Of a DNA stretch of 5,169 nt, positions 1 through 5,094 are shown in pieces. The DNA lies in contig CAJUJI010000175.1 in NCBI GenBank assembly GCA_910586875.1, positions 1-5,169 of the forward strand, read 5' to 3'. The DNA is from an uncultured Anaerotruncus sp. (lineage in GTDB: Bacteria > Bacillota > Clostridia > Oscillospirales > Ruminococcaceae). A model generated the notes under the pieces. That model was given only the letters and a program-made list of their open reading frames with translations. It searched no databases and was not told where the DNA came from. The position numbers were made by a program, and so were the translations under genes. The first letter of the stretch is position 1. Each line of letters begins with the position of its first letter.

Positions 1-3
1 TTT

Positions 4-48
4 TGGAGCTGATAATCGGATTCGAACCGATGACCTCATCCTTACCAA
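4..48 (-). tRNA. 3' half of a tRNA-Thr(GGU) gene, truncated at the anticodon loop
   Basis: Read on the minus strand, this gives the anticodon loop TTGGTAA (anticodon GGT), the 3' anticodon stem GGATG, variable loop AGGTC, a perfect T arm (ATCGG, loop TTCGAAT, CCGAT), the 3' acceptor strand TATCAGC, discriminator T and an encoded CCA. Typical bacterial tRNA-Thr(GGU) genes share this 3' half. The 5' half is missing: beyond position 48 the expected 5' stem partner (GGATG on the plus strand) is replaced by TTGTA, and no D arm or 5' acceptor strand is seen in 49-240. It is therefore a fragment, not a working tRNA. Such 3' fragments are the usual by-product of integration into a tRNA gene, where the intact gene is rebuilt at the other end of the element. 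Confidence 0.85.
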
Positions 49-54
49 TTGTAA
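37..54. other. Candidate attachment-site junction (att core) at the tRNA anticodon loop
   Basis: Similarity to tRNA-Thr stops exactly at the end of the 7-nt anticodon loop (TTACCAA on the plus strand, 42-48). One side is the tRNA arm CATCC (37-41) and the other is unrelated DNA beginning TTGTA. A 7-bp exchange region flanked by short arms is what tyrosine recombinases using anticodon-loop sites leave behind. If so, the element lies to the right (position 49 onward) and the native chromosome to the left. Which integrase made the junction is unknown. The recombinase at 870 is shorter than typical tRNA-targeting island integrases and may not be responsible. Confidence 0.55.
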
Positions 55-189
55 CTTTGAAGTCTTTTTTTGTTTTATATCTCAGAAAAAGCCTTTATAT
101 TGCTTCTTTTTCGGCTTCTCCGATTGGATATCATTATGCAGTGTAGCATCTCTTTTTAAAATTTTAGTAGTCAACTCAACAGCGCATAC
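49..189. other. AT-rich stretch without a recognisable gene
   Basis: This stretch lies between the tRNA junction and the Rpn remnant. It is AT-rich and has stop codons in all frames over short distances. On the minus strand a weak hairpin (GAAAAAG and CTTTTTC arms around 80-112) can be drawn, but its loop is large and it is not convincing as a terminator. No start, ribosome binding site or conserved protein fragment is visible. Confidence 0.5.
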
Positions 190-519
190 TCAATGAAAAT
201 TTCTACAATAGATTCTTTTCCCTTTCAAATTTCGATGCTATCCGTCCAGGTCCTCTTTCATACGGCTGGCCTGCATTTCAAGGTTGATTTGGGAGCCGTC
301 GTCAATCTTGCAATTCACATCGAACCGCTCTGCTTTTTCTTCCGTGTCCCCAGGCGGCAGTTCATTCGCGTGAACAGCTACATCGACAACGCTGTGACCG
401 ATAATGCCTGAAATCAAATTGATCAGCCCCGTTTTTGCCTCTAGGTCGGTCAGTATCAGCTTAAATACCCTGTCATCGAACGGTGGCAATATATCCGCGT
501 TCATTGGTAATAGCCCCAT
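190..519 (-). pseudogene. Truncated PD-(D/E)XK nuclease family transposase (Rpn-like), N-terminal remnant
   Basis: The fragment opens MGLLPMNADILPP and continues through FDDRVFKLILTD, a conserved N-terminal pattern of the Rpn/PDDEXK_2 family of recombination-promoting nucleases. With ATG 519 as residue 1, it keeps the catalytic-core signature: D67 in RFDVNCKI and E81/Q83 in INLEMQ. Family members are usually near 300 aa. Here an in-frame TAG (238-240) ends the frame after 93 codons. Beyond that stop the same frame still reads family-like sequence (HRNLKGKRIYCR) for 15 codons before a second stop at 190-192. The rest of the gene is absent. The start could also be TTG 531 or ATG 504, since none has a good ribosome binding site. 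It is a dead remnant, and common debris in gut Clostridia genomes. Confidence 0.8.
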
Positions 520-805
520 ATAGCAAACCAAGTTTTTATAAGTTTATTATACCATTAAGCGGAGCGGAATGGTATAATTGGCAATTTCGCCGGTTGCTGC
601 AAGAAGGCAAGCTGACACTGGTATTGGAAAGGAAACGGATGACAGCAAGCTATGAAGAAACCAGATTGGGAGGGTGCGCTGAAGGAGCTCTGTAAAACGT
701 CAGGCCGTTTACTCTTTCGTCCTACAGCCTCAGCTTTAAGACGACAAAAGACATGGCGGGCTGCCATGCCTTTCGCCGTAATGATACTGTAGGAAAAAAG
801 AAGGT
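520..805. other. Intergenic region with no supported gene
   Basis: About 285 bases lie between the Rpn remnant and the recombinase promoter. A 46-codon frame from ATG 652 to TAG 790 exists, as do longer overlapping frames, but none has a ribosome binding site or a recognisable sequence, so I do not call a gene. The stretch contains the perfect inverted repeat at 546-578, a small hairpin CATGGC/GCCATG (752-768), and copies of a TCCTACA motif. It may be the eroded edge of a mobile element. Confidence 0.5.
546..578. repeat. Perfect 11-bp inverted repeat with 11-bp spacer
   Basis: ATTATACCATT (546-556) is the exact reverse complement of AATGGTATAAT (568-578). The spacer is AAGCGGAGCGG. Each arm carries a TATAAT reading outward, but neither has a convincing -35 box at the right distance, so a divergent promoter is not supported. 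It has no T-run, so an intrinsic terminator is unlikely. It sits just upstream of the Rpn remnant and could be a protein-binding or recombination site, or the edge of a lost element. Confidence 0.6.
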
Positions 806-822
806 TTTACATTTCTCCTACA
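720..822. repeat. Three copies of TCCTACA around the recombinase promoter
   Basis: TCCTACA occurs at 720-726 (+) and 816-822 (+), and as TGTAGGA at 788-794. The first and second form an 8-bp inverted pair (TCCTACAG/CTGTAGGA) 59 bp apart. The second and third form a 7-bp inverted pair that encloses the -35 box at 806-811. The motifs are short, so chance is possible. Their position fits an operator or accessory site for the adjacent recombinase. Confidence 0.3.
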
Positions 823-834
823 AATCGGTAAAAT
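806..834 (+). promoter_or_regulatory. Sigma-A-type promoter of the tyrosine recombinase gene
   Basis: A -35 box TTTACA (806-811), a 17-bp spacer and a -10 box TAAAAT (829-834) closely match the vegetative consensus TTGACA-N17-TATAAT. Transcription would start near 841, giving a leader of about 30 nt before the ATG at 870. The -10 box lies inside the first of the GGTAAAAT repeats, so a protein binding those repeats would cover the promoter. Confidence 0.65.
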
Positions 835-871
835 CAGGGTAAAATTTATTGATTTGGAGGGTAAAATTTAT
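827..871 (+). repeat. Phased GGTAAAAT direct repeats over promoter, ribosome binding site and start codon
   Basis: GGTAAAAT occurs at 827-834, 838-845 and 860-867, with start-to-start distances of 11 and 22 bp, about one and two helical turns. The last two belong to a perfect 14-bp direct repeat, AGGGTAAAATTTAT (836-849 and 858-871). Together they cover the -10 box, the Shine-Dalgarno GGAGGG (856-861) and the start codon. Phased repeats like these suggest a DNA-binding site for autoregulation or recombinase loading. Confidence 0.6.
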
Positions 872-1715
872 GATAGAACAGAGATTGACCGAAGGTTATT
901 TGGAGAAATTTTGCCGATATTTGAAGGAGGACGAGCGAGGGCCAGCCACCATTGAGAAATACCTGCGGGATGTGCGGAATTTTGCCGCCTGGCTGGACGG
1001 TGGTTTTGTGACAAAAGAGCAGGTCACTGCATGGAAAGCCCACTTGACAGCTACCGGATTTCAGCCGGAGACGGTCAACGGGAAGTTGGCCGCCCTCAAT
1101 AAGTTTTTCTCTTTTCTGTGCTGGGATGACTGTCGGGTGAAATACCTGAAGATACAGCGGCGTGTGTTTCGCAACACGGAAAAGGAGCTGAGCAAGGATG
1201 AATATCGCCGTTTAGTGGAAACCGCGTGCAGTATAGGCAGAGAACGGCTGGCGCTGCTCATTGAGACGATTTGTGCCACCGGTATCAGGGTGTCTGAGGT
1301 AAGATACATCACGATGGAGGCAGTACAGACAGGGCGAGCGGACATAGCGCTCAAAGGGAAGATTCGCACGATTCTGCTGCCGAACAAGCTCTGCCGCAAG
1401 CTGCGAAAATATGCCAGAAAACAAAAAATCGTCTCCGGTGAAATTTTCATCACCAGAAACGGAAGGGGAATGAGCCGTCGCCAGATTTGGGCGGAGATGA
1501 AGGCGTTGTGCGCCAAAGCGGGGGTAGAAAGAAGCAAGGTGTTCCCGCACAATCTGCGGCATTTATTTGCTCAGACCTTCTACAGAGCCTGCCATGATGT
1601 GGTTAAGCTGGCAGACGTACTCGGACACTCGAGCATTGAAACCACGCGTATCTACCTGATTTCCACCGGTACGGAACATGCCAAACAGCTGGAACGATTG
1701 GGGCTTGTGTCATAG
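870..1715 (+). CDS. Tyrosine-type site-specific recombinase/integrase
   Basis: This 281-residue protein would cut and rejoin DNA at specific sites through a 3'-phosphotyrosine intermediate. Residues 5-85 form the N-terminal SAM-like core-binding domain and residues 105-278 the catalytic domain. The full active-site set is visible: R140 in ATGIRVSEV, K164 in LKGKIR, H227 and R230 in HNLRH, H253 in LGHSS, and nucleophile Y262 in RIYL. There is no extra arm-binding domain, so the size is XerC/XerD-like rather than that of a lambda- or island-type integrase. ATG 870 is chosen over the in-frame TTG 849 because GGAGGG lies 9 nt upstream of it. A near-consensus promoter and phased repeats precede it. 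The gene is followed by a second, degenerate recombinase and then a glycan export operon, which suggests a role in rearranging or regulating that locus. Its target site is not known. Confidence 0.93.
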   Translation: MIEQRLTEGYLEKFCRYLKEDERGPATIEKYLRDVRNFAAWLDGGFVTKEQVTAWKAHLTATGFQPETVNGKLAALNKFFSFLCWDDCRVKYLKIQRRVFRNTEKELSKDEYRRLVETACSIGRERLALLIETICATGIRVSEVRYITMEAVQTGRADIALKGKIRTILLPNKLCRKLRKYARKQKIVSGEIFITRNGRGMSRRQIWAEMKALCAKAGVERSKVFPHNLRHLFAQTFYRACHDVVKLADVLGHSSIETTRIYLISTGTEHAKQLERLGLVS

Positions 1716-1781
1716 CCTAAAATTAAACAGAACACGCATTTGGTCTAAAATATAGACCCCAAAGAAACGCCTTCCGCCAAG

Positions 1782-1825
1782 ATTCCGCATAAACTAACGA
1801 TAGTTTATCATAAATTATGTGGGAT
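1782..1825. repeat. Nested palindrome cluster between the two recombinase genes
   Basis: An inner perfect inverted repeat, ATAAACTA (1789-1796) and TAGTTTAT (1801-1808), is separated by ACGA. Outer arms ATTCCGCATAA (1782-1792) and TTATGTGGGAT (1815-1825) match at 9 of 11 positions. An 11-bp palindrome, CATAAATTATG (1809-1819), overlaps the right side. Four CATAAA-like half-sites thus alternate in orientation within about 40 bp. It could be a recombinase core site, an operator, or a cruciform. It lies about 70 bp after the first recombinase stop codon. A separate weak hairpin (GGTCTA/TAGACC, 1742-1758) lies just upstream without a T-run. Confidence 0.5.
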
Positions 1826-1859
1826 TGCAAGGGTATGGCTTATTTTTTGCGTGCGAAAC

Positions 1860-1900
1860 AGGGTCAGCGGGAAAGTTTTTCTGGCTGGCCCTTTCCTTTT
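1860..1900 (+). terminator. Terminator- or attenuator-like hairpin in the leader of the second recombinase gene
   Basis: AGGGTCAGC (1860-1868) pairs with GCTGGCCCT (1884-1892) over nine positions, with one G-U pair. After a G-G mismatch and a G-U pair, the helix continues with GAAA/TTTC closing a tight loop. The stem is followed by TTCCTTTT, an imperfect T-tract. This is the form of a Rho-independent terminator. It lies 103 bp before the next start codon, so it may end the first recombinase transcript or act as a regulated attenuator for the downstream glycan operon, for which I see no strong separate promoter. Processive antitermination by NusG-like factors (LoaP type) is known for surface glycan operons in Firmicutes, but nothing here shows it directly. 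Confidence 0.6.
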
Positions 1901-1995
1901 GCACCAAAATCCGCCCGGAATTTTCTGCTTTCGCTGATTTTTAGCTGTACAGGGGGACTATTTGCGTGTTCCGACAACAAGGGAGGAGGAGTTCT

Positions 1996-2871
1996 ATGCC
2001 AAGGGCGCAACAGCACATTATGGCAGAACAGTGGTTGGCACGGCAGCATCGTGCGGATGAAGGAACTCCGATTACCCTGGAAGAGATTGAGCGGTTTCTC
2101 ACCCTTTATAAGAGCTTGGAGCGCGCTGGGGGGACGCTTCAGCTCTATCAGCGGAAGCTGACACAGTTTTATCAGGCGCTTCCAGAGGGCAAAAAAATTC
2201 GCCATGGTTTTATGAAGAGCCGGCAGGAATCCCTTTTGAAGAAGTATAAACCGGCCTCAGTAAACGTCTCTCTGTCAACAGTAAATACATTCCTGGATCA
2301 CATCGGCCATCAGGAGTATCAGCTGGTGGGACAAATCAAGGAGGAAAAGCCGCCGCAGCTGGAGCTTTCCCGTGCGGAATATCCGCATCTGCTACATACG
2401 GCAAAGGCGTTGGATAATGAAAGGGTCTATTTGCTTATCAAGCTGTTTGCCTGCACCGGATTTTTTGTCAAGGAACTGCCGAACCTGACGGTGGAGGCGG
2501 TTCGGGAGGGAAAGGTCGTCTGTTACCAGAATCGGGTCAGACAGATTGTTGCCGTCTCCGGCTGTCTCCGGAAAGAACTGTTGGGATTTGCGGAGCGAAA
2601 CGGGATTGCGTCGGGACCAACCTTTCGCACACGGAACGGACGGTCGGTCAAACGGAGCTATATTCCGATTTTGATGAAGCCTGTTTGTGAGGCGGCGCAG
2701 ATTGACGATAGCAGGGCGACCCCACAGGCATTGCGAAGACTGTATTTTTCCGCACGGGCGGGAATCGAGAGCAATATCTCCCCTCTCTGCTGGTGGGGCA
2801 GGCAATGGAGCGACTGTTTGAGCAGAAATAGCTTTCAATTGGATGGGAAGAAAATCTTTGAGATGAGGTGA
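1996..2871 (+). pseudogene. Degenerate tyrosine-recombinase-like protein, catalytic residues lost and C-terminus frameshifted
   Basis: The open frame encodes 291 aa and starts at ATG 1996, with the strong ribosome binding site GGGAGGAGGA (1981-1990) upstream. Residues 30-110 resemble a core-binding domain and 125-255 a recombinase catalytic domain. Comparison with the neighbouring active protein shows the losses: ATGIRVSEV has become CTGFFVKEL (R to F157), the active-site K is R180, and HNLRH has become QALRR (H to Q244, only R247 kept). The last His and the Tyr nucleophile are absent. After residue 262 the frame appears shifted by about 5 inserted bases near 2780-2788. The alternative frame reads LLVGQAMERLFEQK, then TAG (2829), then LSIGWEENL and TGA (2859), which looks like the original tail. 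It is catalytically dead. A DNA-binding or regulatory role is possible if the truncated protein is made; otherwise it is a pseudogene. Confidence 0.75.
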
Positions 2872-2877
2872 ACGCAG

Positions 2878-4338
2878 TTGCAGCAGGAACAAACACAACC
2901 GAAGACCATCCTCCACCAGCTGGCAGTTGTACTGTTGGGAGGATACCTCGCTGTGGTGGTCCTCTTTTACTTCCTTGCGGGAGAACAGCTCCATTTGCGG
3001 GAATCCCGTGGGAATATCGACATCCTTCCAGCGGAGAGCGGCACGGTGGAGCTGATGGCGGGATGTATAGTGGAGCAGAAATTTACCACCAAGGTCCAGC
3101 GGCTGGAGCAGGTCAGCGTCCAGTGGGGGACCTACTACCGTCAGAATATTGGAACGGTGCTGGTGGAGCTGTGGGACATCCCAAATAATCAGCTGCTCCT
3201 TTCCCAAACCTTTGATGCTGCTACCGTCACCGATGGGGGCCTCACCACCCTGACGGCGGATGAACCTATCGAGGGGCTGTATCAGTTGCCCCTGGCCCTG
3301 CGGATCACCTCGCTGGACAGCCAGCAGGGAAGCTCTCTTTCCCCACTGATGAACAACGGGGAACCAGAGAATGTCGAGGGGGAGTGGGAGTTTCTTTTGA
3401 ACGGAACTCCTGCTCAAGGAACCCTCTGCTTCGCCGTTCGGGGAACCGATTATATTTGGACAGGGCTGCATTATTGGGAGTTTGCCTCGGCTGGGTTTGT
3501 TTTTCTGGTTCTGCTGCTGGCGGTCATCTGGTACCGCTGCAAAAAGGGAAAACGCAGCTATATTATCAACGCCATCATTGCAGTGCAGAAGTATCGGTTT
3601 CTTATCCGCCAGCTGGTGGGACGGGATTTCAAAACGAAATATAAGCGTTCAGTGCTCGGTATCTTTTGGAGTTTCTTAAATCCGCTACTAACGATGTGCG
3701 TGCAGTACTTTGTTTTTTCTACAATATTCAAAAGTGATATTCCAAATTTTGCGGCTTATCTAATCATTGGTACAGTCGTGTTTGGCTTCTTCAGTGAATC
3801 CTGCGGTATGGCACTCACTTCAATATTGGGCAACGCCAGCTTAATCACAAAAGTTTATATGCCTAAGTATATTTATCCCCTTACGCGCACAATGTCCTCC
3901 GCGGTGAATCTTCTGATCTCTATGCTGCCGCCGTTGATTGTCTGTATGGTGACCGGTGTTCATTTCCAAAAGAGCGCTATACTGGCGTTGTACTTCTTCG
4001 CCTGCTTGATTGTTTTCAGTCTTGGCCTGGGAATGCTGCTAGCCACCTCAATGGTATTCTTCCGAGACACACAATTTCTCTGGGGTGTTTTAAGCATGAT
4101 GTGGATGTACGCCACCCCTATTTTTTATCCGGAAACAATCCTGCCGGATAACTTTAAGATTGTTTTAAAGATAAATCCTCTTTATCACTTTTTGAAAAAT
4201 GCCCGTATCTGTGTTTTGGACGGGATATCACCAGAGCCTATAGTATATATTCAATGCCTCCTGCTAGCGCTGGCGGCTTTGCTCATAGGAGCCGCTGTAT
4301 TCCAGAAATTCCAAAACAAGTTTGTTCTATATTTGTGA
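2878..4338 (+). CDS. ABC-2 type polysaccharide export permease (Wzm/TagG-like) with N-terminal extracytoplasmic domain
   Basis: This is the membrane half of an ABC exporter that moves finished, probably lipid-linked, glycan or teichoic-acid-type polymer out of the cell. Residues 12-34 are a membrane segment, 45-192 a beta-rich, probably extracytoplasmic domain, and 201-219 a second membrane segment. Residues 235-486 are the classic permease. Its hallmarks are the amphipathic entry helix (RDFKTKYKRSVLGIFWSFLNP, residues 249-269, interrupted here only in reading), about six membrane spans, and ATPIFYPETILP (411-422) followed by NPL (433-435). Wzm proteins are normally near 260 aa, so the first 225 residues are an unusual addition. 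I use TTG 2878 because GAGGTG (2865-2870) lies 7 nt upstream, overlapping the stop of the previous frame and suggesting coupled translation. The permease part is much more AT-rich than the N-terminal part, which points to a mosaic gene. The partner ATPase follows after 9 bp. Confidence 0.88.
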   Translation: MQQEQTQPKTILHQLAVVLLGGYLAVVVLFYFLAGEQLHLRESRGNIDILPAESGTVELMAGCIVEQKFTTKVQRLEQVSVQWGTYYRQNIGTVLVELWDIPNNQLLLSQTFDAATVTDGGLTTLTADEPIEGLYQLPLALRITSLDSQQGSSLSPLMNNGEPENVEGEWEFLLNGTPAQGTLCFAVRGTDYIWTGLHYWEFASAGFVFLVLLLAVIWYRCKKGKRSYIINAIIAVQKYRFLIRQLVGRDFKTKYKRSVLGIFWSFLNPLLTMCVQYFVFSTIFKSDIPNFAAYLIIGTVVFGFFSESCGMALTSILGNASLITKVYMPKYIYPLTRTMSSAVNLLISMLPPLIVCMVTGVHFQKSAILALYFFACLIVFSLGLGMLLATSMVFFRDTQFLWGVLSMMWMYATPIFYPETILPDNFKIVLKINPLYHFLKNARICVLDGISPEPIVYIQCLLLALAALLIGAAVFQKFQNKFVLYL

Positions 4339-4347
4339 GGAATGTGT

Positions 4348-5076
4348 ATGAGCAAGACGATGATAGAAGTCAATGATGTGACCATGCGCTTCCGGATGAA
4401 CAGCGATAAGATTCTGTCGCTGAAGGAGTTCGTGACAAAGGCCCTCCGAGGGAAGCTAGAATACTGGGAGTATACCGCGCTGGACCATGTTTCCTTTCGG
4501 GTAAAGAAGGGGGAGACACTGGGATTGATTGGTCGCAACGGCGCCGGAAAGAGCACCATGCTGAAGATTATCTCAGGGATATTGAAGCCCACTAGCGGAA
4601 ATGTCGTCTGCCATGGGAATGTCGTTCCGATGCTGGAATTAGGGTCAGGGTTTGATTCCGACCTAACGGGAAGGGAGAACATCTTTCTTAACGGAGCCAT
4701 CCTGGGATACAGCGAGAAATTTTTGCTGGAAAAATACGAGGAGATCGTGGACTTCTCCGACTTGGGGGAGTTTATCGGGACGCCGATACGGAATTACTCC
4801 TCCGGAATGCTGGCGCGGCTGGCGTTTTCCATCGCTACGGTGGTCAAGCCGGAAATTCTCATTGTGGACGAAATTTTGTCGGTGGGAGATGCCGCCTTCC
4901 AGGAGAAGAGCCGGAAGAGGATGCTGGAGCTGATGGGGGGCGGAACAACGGTACTGTTTGTCTCCCACAGCATCGAGCAGATACGAGAGATGTGCAGGCA
5001 TGTCGTTTGGTTAGAGCATGGAAAGGTGCGAATGGTGGGAAAGGCCGAGGAGGTGTGCGAAGCATATGCACTGTAA
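4348..5076 (+). CDS. ABC transporter ATP-binding protein for polysaccharide export (Wzt/TagH-like)
   Basis: This 242-residue cytoplasmic ATPase powers the adjacent permease. Walker A is GRNGAGKST (62-70, K68), the signature is YSSGM (150-154), Walker B is LIVDE (171-175), the D-loop is SVGD (178-181) and the switch histidine is H207. The LELGSGFDSDLTGREN stretch (96-111) is the hallmark of the Wzt/TagH/RgpD subfamily and separates it from other ABC ATPases. ATG 4348 is preferred over ATG 4342 because GAGG (4337-4340) is 7 nt from the former and only 1 nt from the latter. The protein ends soon after the ATPase domain, so it lacks the C-terminal carbohydrate-binding domain some Wzt proteins use to recognise capped glycans. 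It is the second gene of the operon, before a glycosyltransferase. Confidence 0.95.
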   Translation: MSKTMIEVNDVTMRFRMNSDKILSLKEFVTKALRGKLEYWEYTALDHVSFRVKKGETLGLIGRNGAGKSTMLKIISGILKPTSGNVVCHGNVVPMLELGSGFDSDLTGRENIFLNGAILGYSEKFLLEKYEEIVDFSDLGEFIGTPIRNYSSGMLARLAFSIATVVKPEILIVDEILSVGDAAFQEKSRKRMLELMGGGTTVLFVSHSIEQIREMCRHVVWLEHGKVRMVGKAEEVCEAYAL

Positions 5077-5094
5077 GAAATGGGAAGAGAATTT

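Noticed and set aside
4..48. Intact tRNA-Thr interrupted by an intron at the anticodon loop
   Set aside because: No 5' tRNA half (D arm or acceptor strand) is seen in the next 200 bases and no group I intron core is recognisable. A truncated copy is simpler, although a distant 5' half cannot be excluded.
483..792. Small plus-strand frames in the gap before the recombinase promoter, including 46 codons from ATG 652
   Set aside because: There is no ribosome binding site, no recognisable protein sequence, and they overlap repeat motifs.
788..822. Invertible promoter flanked by TGTAGGA/TCCTACA
   Set aside because: The arms are only 7 bp and enclose just the -35 box, with the -10 box outside. 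Known invertible promoters in Clostridia have much longer arms and enclose the whole promoter.
1061..1562. Two overlapping minus-strand frames inside the first recombinase gene
   Set aside because: They are shadows of a gene with complete catalytic motifs on the other strand, and have no ribosome binding site or family match.
1742..1758. GGTCTA/TAGACC hairpin as terminator of the first recombinase gene
   Set aside because: It has a six-bp AT-rich stem and no T-run after it. The hairpin at 1860-1892 is a much better candidate.
1817..2161. 114-codon plus-strand frame overlapping the start of the second recombinase gene
   Set aside because: It runs through the terminator-like hairpin and into the recombinase in another frame, and shows no known domain.
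2392..3471. Long open frame on the minus strand (359 codons)
   Set aside because: It lies antisense to the degenerate recombinase and the permease N-terminus, reads as low-complexity non-family sequence rich in Pro, Arg, Gln and Leu, and has no recognisable domain. It is explained by the GC-rich coding strand.
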